Made by a program: the position numbers and the translations under genes. From assembly GCA_024734495.1 (NCBI GenBank), contig JALMQS010000722.1, positions 1,310,254-1,374,253 on the forward strand: 64,000 bases of DNA. Reading direction: 5' to 3'. The notes beneath the pieces were generated by a model. The model did not search any database. It was not told where the DNA came from and saw only the letters and a program-made list of their open reading frames with translations. Positions 31,900 to 42,002 of this stretch are shown here, one piece after another (position 1 is the first letter of the stretch; each line of letters opens with the position of its first letter). The stretch is from Forficula auricularia (lineage: Eukaryota > Arthropoda > Insecta > Dermaptera > Forficulidae).

Positions 31900-32920
31900 A
31901 TAATAAATAATGATGAGTTGCTAAAGTATTAAGGAAGAACAAAAAAGTAAAATAAAATTTGTTATGTGAAACACAGGTATCTTTTTAATTATTAATTAAA
32001 AAAAAAAAAAACATTTGTTTGTTTGTTTGTTTTTTATAATATTTTTTAAGCAACTTTTGGTGTCGGTTCTAGGAGAACATTTTTAAATTGGAATGAATTA
32101 AAATTATCTGTCACATTTGGTGGAGGTGCTGGGATGAACCTACAGGCTAGCTGATCGTGATCTGTCACAAAATATGTATTTTTATGCAGCATTTAAATCC
32201 ACAAATATGTAAAATAAGAATACCAACTGCTTAAAAAAAAGCAGACAACCTAAATAATATCCAATTGCATAAAAATCCTGTCTCTGATTCTATATATCTC
32301 AGCTATACTAACTACTTAGGTAATTTGTATTATTGTTATTGATAATGTTTTTTGATGTAATTGATATTTTGTATCTCGATACTCGAAATATTATAACTTG
32401 CCCATCCCTGCTTATATATTTAAGGATATCTTGACGTAATTTATAAATTTTATTTGATAAAAAAAAAATCAACTAAAATTGAAACATTTTTAGGGAAATA
32501 AAATAAATTTAGTACCTATAATTATAATTGACCAAAGATATTTCAAATTCATCAATGTTAATTCTTCGAAAATATAATAATAATTTCCTGTCATTGCGAT
32601 ATACATAGTATATATAATATTGTTTAAAGTGTTGTATATTGAGTGATGGTTGTGATAGATTCTAGGAATATATACTTTTTGTGTATTTGTACTAGTAAGT
32701 AAATATAATTATATAAAAAAAAGATACACGCACAATAATAATAAAAACAGAGAATATTTCTATCAAAAACAGATTTTTTTTTATATACCATATATATATA
32801 ATTATAAGTGTGGACATTATTTTTGTTTTAAATTTGTTGTATTTAAATATATTTGTTATAAAATGACGCCGCCTCTTAATCTTTTTTCATACAAATGAAC
32901 AATTTATTTCCAAAACAATA
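31900..32920. other. AT-rich, no recognised feature
   Basis: Poly-A and AT simple repeats only, apart from a short GTGGAGGTGCTGGGATGAAC stretch near 32119 of unknown nature. Confidence 0.5.
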
Positions 32921-32924
32921 TTTG

Positions 32925-33137
32925 ATTCAAGCAAAGTTGTGGGTCCGAGTGGTGTTGTGTTTTCTCTCCGCCAGGTTCTCTGTCATCAGTGTTGACCCAT
33001 CAGTAGCGCACAGTTCCCCTTGTCTTGGCTGGTTTTTAGACGGTTCGGTTGTCATCAGGAAACTGAACCGTCTAAATCAACTCAGCAAAGAGCTATACGA
33101 ACCCAACCGAGCCGAACTGAATAGTGAAAGCTAACAA
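32925..33137 (+). repeat. Partial copy of foldback K arm
   Basis: TCAAGCAAAGTTGTGGGTCC through CTTGTCTTGGCTGGTTTTTA recurs at 33707-33819. The end (AACCCAACCGAGCCGAACTG) recurs at 34582-34601. Confidence 0.7.
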
Positions 33138-33148
33138 ATGGTTCCGAG

Positions 33149-33425
33149 GAGGCGCGGATCCAGACCTCTGTTTGGGGGGGGGGGGGGGGGGGGCGGTCGC
33201 CGGTATATAAGATCTACTTTTGATCTCGGAAGTGTGTCGCGATCGAATTGTCCAAGCGGGGGGGGGCAGAGACGCCCCCCCCCCCCACATAGATCTTTAT
33301 TTTCTTCAATTTTAAAAATTTAATGTTATAAAAAAAAAAATTAAATAAATTTATAAAAAATGTTGATCTCCAATGCTTTGGGGGGGGGGGGGGCGGTCCC
33401 CCCATTGCCCCCCCTGGATCCGCGC
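33149..33425. mobile_element. MITE with GCGCGGATCC ends and 11-bp duplication
   Basis: Flanked by ATGGTTCCGAG (33138-33148 and 33426-33436). Inverted ends GGCGCGGATCCAG and CTGGATCCGCGC are each followed inward by a long G (or C) run. Small and non-coding. Similar GGGCGGATC ends occur at 56093, 60045 and 61005. Confidence 0.85.
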
Positions 33426-33464
33426 ATGGTTCCGAGTCTTTAAGCGCCAATTTCGTTGTCAAAA

Positions 33465-34872
33465 AAGTTCCCCCACTCTGTCCACTTCTTCCTCCCCTAT
33501 TTTAGTTATCTGAGCGCTCCCAGGGCGCAGCACTACCTGGGGATTTTAAAATATAATTTGATTCCGTCTAATCGGTTTTTAATTAAAATTGCAGTAGATC
33601 AATATTAATATAAATATTATTTGCAATATTTTTCTTAAATCAAACCACGTAATAGAATCGAATATGTGCAAATCGACTCCGGTTCGGTTAGGATATATTC
33701 AGTTCGATTCAAGCAAAGTTGTGGGTCTGAGTGGTGTTATATTTTCTCACCGCCAGGTTCGCTGTCATCAGTGTTCCCCCCACCAGTAGCGCACAGTTCC
33801 CCTTGTCTTGGCTGGTTTTTAACCGACTTCAAAAAAGGAGGAGGTTCTCTATTCGACTGAATTTTTTTTTTGTGCCTATGTTACCTCATATCTCAGCTAA
33901 TTGTGAACCGATTTTGAATTTTTTTAAATTGGGTCCAGTCTAGCTTCCGATTGGTCCCATTTTTTTTTCATAGGTATTAAACCTTTTTTGTTAGGTTTGT
34001 TCAGGCCTAACTTCTTTGTTTATGAACCGATTTCGATGATTCTTTTTTTATTGGAAAGGGGGTATCTTAGGGATGGTGCCATATTAATTTGGTCAAGTTC
34101 TGATGATATGATCATTATTAATAACACATCACTAAAAAGAGAAAAATAAAAATAATTTTTAAGAAAAAATAAAACCGACATCAAAAAATTAAATGCAACA
34201 AATACAATACACTAAACGGTATAAAATAATTATTATCTTATTTAGTTACAACTAAATGACGAAATATTAACATGAAATTACTTTTTGATGTCGGTACCAA
34301 ACAAACTATACCTATAAATGAGCATACCCTCCAAAGGTACTAAGTAAGATCCGTCGAGTGCGATTCATAAAATGTATATGTTTGGCACCGACTTCAAAAA
34401 GTAATTTCATGTTAATATTTCGTCGTTTAGTTGTAAATAAATAAGATAATAATAATTTTATACCTTTTAGTGTATTTTATTTGTTGTATTTAATTTTTTG
34501 ATGTCGGTTTTATTTTTTTCTTAAAAATCGCCGTCAGCCAACCGAACCGTCTAAAAACCAGCAAGAAAATGAGTAATACGAACCCAACCGAGCCGAACTG
34601 AATATATCCTAACCGAACCGGATTCGATTTGCACATGTTCGGTTCTATTACGTGGTTTGATTCACTAAAAATATTGTAAATAATATTTATTATATTATTA
34701 TAATATTAATATTTATATTAATATTGATCTGCTGCACTTTTAATTAAAAACCGATTAGACGGAATTAAATTATATTTTAAAATCCCCGGGTAAATATTCA
34801 GGTAGTGCTGCGGCTGGGAGCGCTCAAATAACTAAAATAGAGGAGGAAGAGGTGGGCAGAGTGGGGGAACAG
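33465..34872. mobile_element. Foldback element K
   Basis: The outer left CCCCCACTCTGTCCACTTCT is answered by CAGAGTGGGGGAAC at about 34857. Arms of about 240 bp share GAGCGCTCCCAGGGCGCAGC, AAACCGATTAGACGG and CACGTAATAGAA blocks. Inside lie an ACCGACTTC-family end (33815-33880) and a second hairpin (34165-34525). Confidence 0.8.
34165..34525. repeat. Nested hairpin within foldback K
   Basis: AAAACCGACATCAAAAAATT returns as AATTTTTTGATGTCGGTTTT; ACTAAATGACGAAATATTAA also has its inverse near 34409. Arms are about 130 bp. Confidence 0.75.
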
Positions 34873-35479
34873 GCTCGGACCCATTTTATAGCTTTCACCC
34901 AATATTTTCACAAAATGGAACAGAAACAGGTGAGCAATTTATTACAAATGAATTTATATATAGTGAACTTATATATTATGGTGTCCGTTATTTTAGCAAG
35001 AATTTGTTGCTCTCAACCAATAAAACAACTTATATTCCAGTCAAATTACGTGAAAAATGGCATAAACAGGAAATAATTCCCGGTAAAGATTTTATTGCTG
35101 GAATACTTTTATTGGTACTCCACTATTACTACCCTAAGTTTCCCCCCAAATCTGTGTTGTGGAAATTTTTCTACACGCCTCAAAATGAGCAAATTTCGAA
35201 GTTTTTTCACTTTCTCTTGAATAACTCTAAAACGGGGGGCAGTGTCCCAGCCAAGTTCGAATCGAGCGGGGATGTGTGCACTGCCAGACTACCCTTTACA
35301 GGAAACAACTCAGGCCATTTTGACGCCTCTGTAACTTTGTAATGGAAACCTCTACATGGCTGAAATTTTTTTTCCAGAATACTGGTCCATAAGCTTAACT
35401 AAATTACAAAATTTCATATTTCTACTGTTTATACCACCCAAGTTACAAGAAGCCAAATATAGGATTTTTCGTCACTCAC

Positions 35480-35960
35480 TCACTGACTGACTCACTCACT
35501 CATCAAAATTCTAGAGTACTTCCGCTAACCCTAGAATGCTGAAATTTGGCAGGCAGGTAGAGTTTGGGGTACAATTAATGGGAAAAATCCAAAAATCGAA
35601 ACTTTCCTTTCTTCAGGACCAAAAATGAAGGGGTGAAAGTTATAGACTTAATTAACATATACTAAAAATTCAATGAACCTAGAATGCTGAAATTTGGCAG
35701 ACTGGTATAGCTTGACACATTAATAAAGGAGGAAATTGAAAAATCGAAACTCTCCCTTCTTCAGGACCAAAAATGAAAGGGTGAAAGTTATAGTCATGTT
35801 ATAGTCAAGTTAATTAACATATACTAAAAATTTAAAGAACCTAGAATGCTGAAATTTGGCATACTGGTAAAGCTTGACACATTAATAAAGGACGAAATTG
35901 AAAAATCGAAACTTTTCCTTCTTCAGGGCCCGAAATGAAGGGGTTAAATTTATAGGATAA
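35480..35960 (-). repeat. Tandem repeat, about 145-150-bp unit, three copies
   Basis: Markers TAGAATGCTGAAATTTGGCA at about 35532, 35681 and 35844, each followed by AAATTGAAAAATCGAAAC or a close variant and by CTTCAGG. It is the reverse complement of the array at 3190-3610. A (CACT)n tract at 35471-35500 precedes it. Confidence 0.82.
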
Positions 35961-35974
35961 ATCCAACTTACAAA

Positions 35975-36555
35975 AAGTGAAGTGAAATCTCAACAAAAAC
36001 ACTTGTGTAAAAGAGGGCCAAGTTCGATTAATAAAATCCGTTTGCCAAAAAAAGTAGTGAGATCTAATGTGCTGCCAAGTTCAACATCATCAATTTATTA
36101 AATGAGTCGAGAATATATTAGTAACTTCAATTAACACGCATGTTTTTCATTTCACATGTCCCTCTATATTTTTTATTGATTTCACATTTTTAGTTGAAAT
36201 TATTTTCCTAAAACTTGGCTTTTAAGCATTATTATGTATGTCACGAATTACTAGTTACCATATCATGGGATCTTAATAAGAGGGGAGTGGTGGAGGCCCT
36301 ATCAAACAATAATAATAATAATTTAATGCGTAAAAGCCAAGTTTTAGGAAAATAATTAATCAATAAAAAAATATAAAGGGACATGTGAAATGAAAAACAT
36401 GCGTTTTAATTGAAGTTACTAATATATTCTCGACTCATTTAATAAATTGATGATGTTGAACTTGGCAGCACATTAGATCTCACTACTTTTTTGGCAAACG
36501 GATTTTATTAATCGAACTTGGGCTTTTTTTACACAAGTGTTTTTGTTGAGATTTT
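35975..36555. repeat. Foldback D
   Basis: Arms of about 230 bp: AAATCTCAACAAAAACACTT returns as AAGTGTTTTTGTTGAGATTT. AGATCTAATGTGCTGCCAAG returns as CTTGGCAGCACATTAGATCT. The loop is near 36230-36320. Arm identity is very high. Confidence 0.88.
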
Positions 36556-37712
36556 ATTTACTTAAACGTTTACTTGGACCACTTTTTTGATAAAACTATT
36601 AGATTTATAGATATCCTTCATTTTCCGGACAGGATATGATCCGAATCCTCAAAAGCGTCATGGAAAATGCTGGATATCTATAAATATAAGAGTTTTATCA
36701 AGAAATTGGTCCAAGTAAACGTTCAAGTAAACAAAATTTCCTAGAGAATGAAATAGAAATCAAGTTTCTAGGATGAGTGTTTTTCAAAGGAAAAACTGCC
36801 AATTTTTGCAAAATACTGCAAACTTTAACCTCATTGCCACACGGGTTACCATTATCCAATTAAGATGAAACATTATTTAAATTGTAGCGAATTTAATCTA
36901 GTTTAAAAATGTATCTAGTCATCTTTGTCGAAAACGTGCTCCTTCATGGTCAAAATGGGGAAATATCGAAAAAAAGTAAGAGTTTTAGGGATATTCAAAA
37001 GTGATCCCGGGGGCTTTTTTTGACAGGCGCAAGTACCGGTTCTACACTGAACTTAAATAGATAAAATTGTTATCATTTTACGCGTAATTTAAAGAGTTTC
37101 AATTTATCTAATGGATATCTTTTTGATTTGATAAGCCGTTTTAGAGTTATTCAAGAAAAACTGAAAAAACTCTGAAATTTTCTCATTTTGAGGCGCCTAG
37201 AAAAATTTCCACAACACAGATTTGGGGTGAAAACTTAGGGTAGTTATATTGGAGTACCAATAAAGGTATTGCAGCAATAAAATCTTTACCGGGAATTATT
37301 TCCTGTTTATGCCATTTTTTTTCACGTAATTTGCCTGGACTAATATTTTGATTTACAACTTTGTTTTCACGGTAAAATTTTTTTCGAAATATCTTCGTCT
37401 GAAAACTTATCTCATAAGCTTTCTCAGGCAGACTAAATTTCAAGTAATTTGTATAAAAATCAACGACACAAAGCGACAATTTGAATCTTAAGATTTGTAG
37501 TATCATAAAAAATGCTAAATAAGATATTATTGGAATTTCGATTAATATTTCGGGTTTTAACTCCCAAAAGTTGACAGAACAATATAAATAATTTTAAAAT
37601 GAAAATGTTATATTAAATTAAAAGTTAATTTGTCTAAAACATAATAAGTATACTTTAAATAGAAAAAGCCGCGAAAAGGAAAAATGACATTCAATCTAAA
37701 GAGCTTATCTGG

Positions 37713-37750
37713 CAGGATGATCCGTAGCCTAATTGGAAAGGCGCTCTTCT
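37713..37750 (+). other. Truncated tRNA-like 5' half
   Basis: GGATGATCCGTAGCCTAATT GGAAAGGCGC resembles the acceptor and D-arm (A-box) of a tRNA or tRNA-derived SINE. It stops after about 38 bases where repeat R2 sequence begins. There is no anticodon arm or B-box, so it is not a functional tRNA gene. Confidence 0.3.
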
Positions 37751-38024
37751 CAATAAAAAAGTTTGTTTACATTTTTTTCAATTATCTTTCATTTATTAAT
37801 TGGTTTTTTAATTTTAAAACTCACTAATAGGTTATAGCAAATATTAATATATTTTATATTAAAATTAGGAATTTTTTGTTTGTTTTTAATTAACAGGTGT
37901 CTAAATCATAACAAAACAGGTATCTTTACAAATAAAGTGGTTTAAATGGCTTTTTTTTTTTATAAACTTGGAAACAACTCTCATTTAATTTTATGTTTTT
38001 ATTTCATATATTATACGATTATTT

Positions 38025-38622
38025 TTACTTTATCCAATGCGTGGGAGAAAGTATTGGAATCGCTCTCGCGGCAAGCGCGACTTCAAAGGGTCCTCAGGTA
38101 AAGACTACGGAACCCATGGACTCAATTAAGGTCACAAATTGAAGTATTCAATGAGATTGAATTTTAGCACGTGACGGTTTTGCCAAAAATTACCTGGAAT
38201 CTCGCCGAGAGGCCAAAAAGTGCGATTTTTATTTCATTTAGTGCGTGCGGATGGATGGATGTATGCATGTGTGTTATCGTTTTTTTCGTCCACGAATTTT
38301 TCCACACCGTTGCACCGAATGAATTGAAATTGAAAACCTACCAGTATTTTAACAAAATGAAGCGCTGATTAGTTTTTGGTACATATCGGTCCACAAACAT
38401 TAATACTTTATTTCAGTACTTTTTTAGTTTTTTCTAAATATCTTGAAAATGACTTAACCAATTTTGATGAAATTTAATATCCTAATTAAGTACCTTGGGA
38501 CCCACAAAAAAGGTTAAATAAAGTTTATAGTAAAATTATATTTTAAAGTACTTTACTCTAGAACATATTAATATTTCAAATGAATTTGGATAAAGTTTAG
38601 CAACGATCCGTTGCAGTTTATT
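38025..38622 (+). repeat. Dispersed repeat H, copy 1
   Basis: About 600 bp starting TTTTTACTTTATCCAATGCG and ending GCAACGATCCGTTGCAGTTT. A direct copy, nearly identical, is at 50141-50750. The 65-codon frame at 38171 is not conserved as protein. Class unknown. Confidence 0.85.
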
Positions 38623-38714
38623 TTTATTATTTTCCTATTTATTTTTTATAATGTTTATCAATATGAACGAATGTAGGCAAATTGGTGTACGAGTAAACAA
38701 ATATACACATAATA

Positions 38715-38880
38715 TGTGGACCACTAGAAATGCAAAAACTGGGTGCGGGGTGGGGTAGATGTGGGGGTGGGAGGCGCGGTTGCGGTGTGGTGGGGCGGAG
38801 TGGAGGCGAAGTGTTTGGTGGGGGGGGGGGGGGGCAGGGGTTACCGTGCATTGCTCGGTGGCTCCAGGTACTATTTATAA
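38715..38880 (+). repeat. G-rich tail with terminal hairpin
   Basis: After TAGAAATGCAAAAACTGGGT come about 100 G/T-rich bases, then ACCGTGCATTGCTCGGTGGC and CCAGGTACTAT. ACCGTGC and GCTCGGT can pair (6 of 7). It has the same end as the tract at 2015-2250. Confidence 0.55.
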
Positions 38881-39014
38881 AAACCAAAATTCTTTATGTA
38901 ATTTACCCCAAAGTAATCAACAGTCGAAATCATAATCGACAATATTACCATTTTATTTAATTTTTGTTTTGATATTTAAGTATATCCCGATATAGTGATA
39001 ATAATATTCGAATA

Positions 39015-39458
39015 AAACAAATATATGTCAGCAAAAAGCAAAGTACGAATTTATAAGACCTGCGTACGTCCAGTGTTAACATATGCAGCAGAAACCAGAG
39101 CATCAACAATTACCACCCAACAACTACTCCGAACAACAGAGATGAGAATAATAAGGGCTATACATGGAAAAACATTAAGGGATAGAATCCGCAGCAAAGA
39201 TCTAAGAGAACTAAGCGAAATCCAGGATATAGTGGAATGGATCGATGTGAGAAAGAGAGGATGGGGGGAACATGTGGAACGAATGGCGGATGACCGCCTT
39301 GCAAAAATCGTGAAGGAAAATCGCCCACGTGGCACACGGAGCAGAGGGCGGCCGAAAAAAAGGTGGAAAGATGTCGCAGCAAGAAACTAACGTCTTTATT
39401 CTTTTTTTCCTATTGGAAGAACAGGCGAAAGCCTATGAGGAAGATGAAGAAGAAGAAG
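39015..39458 (+). mobile_element. 5'-truncated LINE with 12-bp duplication
   Basis: Flanked by AATATTCGAATA (39003-39014 and 39459-39470). It contains the reverse-transcriptase tail at 39025-39390 and a short 3' UTR ending in (GAA)n, the simple-repeat tail style of RTE-like LINEs. Confidence 0.9.
39025..39390 (+). pseudogene. C-terminal fragment of a LINE reverse transcriptase
   Basis: 121 residues in one open frame. KVRIYKTCVRPVLTYAAETR and WGEHVERMADDRLAKIV plus RGRPKKRWKDV are the standard C-terminal landmarks of RTE/jockey-like ORF2 proteins. Only the end of the protein survives because the insertion is 5'-truncated. The ATG is not the real start. Confidence 0.9.
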
Positions 39459-39680
39459 AATATTCGAATATTTGGCGCACAATCGCCAACAATGCATCTA
39501 AGCGGTGAATATCGGAACTAATGTAGTTTGGCCATTCAAGATTCAAGCTGATCATGAAAAAATGTCTCGCCTTTTCTTATTATAAAATTTTAATTAGATA
39601 ATTAATAATAGTGTGCAAGGGAATTTCTTCAGGTATTTGAATTTAATTAAATAATTGATTAAACATTTAAAAATATAACT

Positions 39681-40740
39681 AATGTATACCAGGTGAGTTT
39701 TTTATTTTTTTTTTTTTTTTAATGATATTGATGAGAGAAGGAGACACACCAGAAGGTGGATCCCCTAAAGGCCTGTATGGACTGGCCCCTCAATCGTGAA
39801 AAGAACAGAGCAGAAGGAAAAGAAGCCGGGATCACGAGCCAATCTCAGAAACTTAGATACAATTCAATATCCAATTTACCAAGGTTTTAGGGGCTTCGAG
39901 CAGTGGTAAATCCTCCGCGCGATAAATTCGGTTAAATTTATCTCCCACTTAATTTTTATTACCAGACCCTATACTTACAGAAAAAATGTCTGGGTATAGC
40001 CAGGAATCGAACCCGAGACCTCCGGGTTGTCAGTCAGTTGTTCTGACCATTACACCACCGAGGCGGACATTATCTTGAGACAGTCTTATAACTCAAAAGC
40101 AGTGCATTATATGAAAAAAGTTTCAATTAAAAGCTTATTTATATCAGGGGGAAACTAAACTAAACTATTATTTGTTGACTTAGAACAAGCTTTCAAGGGT
40201 ATTTCAAGGTCAAGTTATGTTTTTTAAATAGAAGATTATATGTTTCTGTTTATATTCTTAATCTAGAAAAAAAACTGAACAACTTTCATTAGAACTATTT
40301 TTTTATACGACATCAAATAAAAAAAATATTAAATCAATTAGATCTCCTAAAAAAATCCTAATAATTATTTTTAACAATTATTCAACTTAATTATAAAATA
40401 ATAATAATTAATTATTAAATTAATAATTTAATAATAATTAATTGTTTAAAAAAATTTGGACACTGTTCTGAGACATTCCAGAGTGTATCGCAAATCTTCT
40501 GGATGAATTCCAGTTCCAATTTTGTTATTTAGGCCTGTTTCTCAGTTTCTTCGTAGCCTTTACATTTCCTGTTTTTTTTTTTTTTAAAGATTTACAACAC
40601 AATAAAATGAATCTTGTGATGGTGTATTCTTATCAGGAAAACGCTAGGCATCCATTTCAATGGCAGCCCCATAACACTTCTTCTACATTCACCATAAATT
40701 AAGACCATTTCAATTCTGTTTTCAACAAAAAGTTTTGATT
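39681..40740. mobile_element. Family A element, left part, split by a SINE
   Basis: The tip ACCAGGTGAGTTTTTTA at 39687 is separated from TTATCTTGAGACAGTCTTAT (40069) by the SINE. It then runs through the left arm and the degraded DUF4817 region (near 40460-40730). The right arm is lost where foldback C copy 3 begins. Confidence 0.82.
39703..40069 (-). mobile_element. tRNA-derived SINE, family 2
   Basis: Minus strand. The tRNA-like head GTCCGCCTCGGTGGTGTAAT with A-box, then B-box GGTCTCGGGTTCGATTC (about 40006-40022), ends in an A tail, read as T's at 39704-39720. Body about 360 bp. The head most resembles the Asp/Glu/Val tRNA group. A second copy begins at 63829. Confidence 0.88.
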
Positions 40741-41706
40741 TCTTGATCATATATGTTTTTTGGTGTGCTGAATCCGAATCTGAGGCTTGCTAACAAAATT
40801 TCGTGATGGAGCATTGTCAAAAAGGTAAAAAATCTCGTTTTTTGCTTATAGCTCTAAAACTATCAACTTTTCGTAAATAACCTTCCTTTTAAAAATGAAA
40901 CTTCATAAAATTTCCTACAAATTTAATTATTTAGATTTTGTTTATCTGACCAACCGTTTGGACTCAAGCGCTAGTTGAAAATTGGGCTATTTTTTCTGTT
41001 TCGGCAAATCCTAAAAACTCGCACTTTTTTCGATATTTTCCTATATTGACCATGAAGGAGCACGTTTTCGACAAAGACTACTCTATACATTTTTAAACTA
41101 GATTAAATTTTCTACAATTCAAACAAAGTTTCATCTTAATTGGTTAAATGGTAGTCCGGGCCGCAATGAGGTTGAAGTTTTGAAAAACTGTAATTTTTTG
41201 CAAAAAATCGCAATTTTTTACCTTCATAAAATGAAAACCACTCATCCTAGAAACTTGATTCCTATTTCATTCTCTAGGAAATTTTGTAGACATGAACGTT
41301 TACCTGGACCACTGATAAAACTCTTAAATTTATAGATATCCAGCATTTTCTATTACAGGATATGATCCGAATCCTCAGAAGTGTCATGGAAAATGCTGGA
41401 TATCTATAAATCTAAGAGTTTTATAAAAAAGTGGTCCAGGTAAACATTCAAGTCAACAAAATTTCCTGGAGATTGAGACAGAAATCAAGTTTCTAGGATG
41501 AGTGGTTTTCATTTTATGAAGGAAAAATTGTGATTTTTTGCAAAAATTGCAGTTTTTCAAAACTCCAACCTCATTGCGGCCCGGACTACCATTTATCCAA
41601 TTAAGATGAAACTTTGTTTGAATTTTAGCAAATTTAATCTGGTTTAAAAATGTATAGAGTGGTATTTGTCGAAAACGTGCTCCTTCATGGTCAAAATCGG
41701 AAATGA
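40741..41706. mobile_element. Foldback family C, copy 3
   Basis: Centre near 41370: AAATTTATAGATATCCAGCA against TGCTGGATATCTATAAAT. Arms share CTAGAAACTTGATTCCTATT and the GAAGGAGCACGTTTTCGACA block. The left arm runs to about 40741. The right arm stops at about 41706, just before the RING gene 5' region. Confidence 0.8.
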
Positions 41707-41978
41707 ATAAACGGGGGATTAAGGGGAGGGAATTTAAGCGGGATAGCGGGTGTGAGGGAGAGGGTTCCCCCACTCTAGCCTCCTAGTACATACAGGAGAA
41801 GGAGAAGGAGAAAGGAAGGAGCCCTGACCATGATTCAGGCATTCAACGTGCTCTCCTGGCACTCAGCAGACCTACAGACAGACAGACAGACACTCGTGCA
41901 GTGACAGTGACAGTGAAATCATTCCCCTCCCCCTCGCTCCCTCCCTAAACCCCTCCTTTTTACTCTAAATTACACAAA
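41707..41978 (+). promoter_or_regulatory. Candidate 5' UTR/promoter region of the RING gene
   Basis: An unusual non-repeat stretch, richer in C than its surroundings, with (GGAGAA)n, (CAGA)n and CT-rich tracts. It lies between two foldbacks and directly upstream of ATG 41979. No TATA box is evident. Its role is inferred only from position. Confidence 0.35.
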
Positions 41979-42002
41979 ATGTTAAACAGCATAAAAAATT
42001 GG
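41979..42002 (+). CDS. RING gene putative first coding exon
   Basis: ATG TTA AAC ... AAT TGG, 8 codons, context ACAAAATG, then donor GTGAGT at 42003. Phase 0 fits exon 45164. Support is the strong donor, the phase match and the non-repeat upstream region; short exons can be chance. Confidence 0.5.

Larger units (their letters stand above)
35038..37335. mobile_element. Foldback family C, copy 2, interrupted
   Basis: The outer left arm (GTGAAAAATGGCATAAACAG, GGTAAAGATTTTATTGCTGG) returns at 37243-37330. The centre is near 36640, where TTTATAGATATCCTTCATTT faces AAATGCTGGATATCTATAAA. The left arm is broken by a tandem array (about 35480-35960) and foldback D (35975-36555). Open frames 35004-35342 and 37183-37506 are the two arms of this repeat, not genes. 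Confidence 0.75.

Noticed and set aside
35004..35342. 112-codon frame, and 37183-37506 on the other strand
   Set aside because: They are the two inverted arms of foldback family C copy 2; the protein sequence is not conserved independently.
37713..37750. tRNA gene
   Set aside because: Only an A-box-like 5' half; no anticodon arm or B-box before repeat R2 starts.
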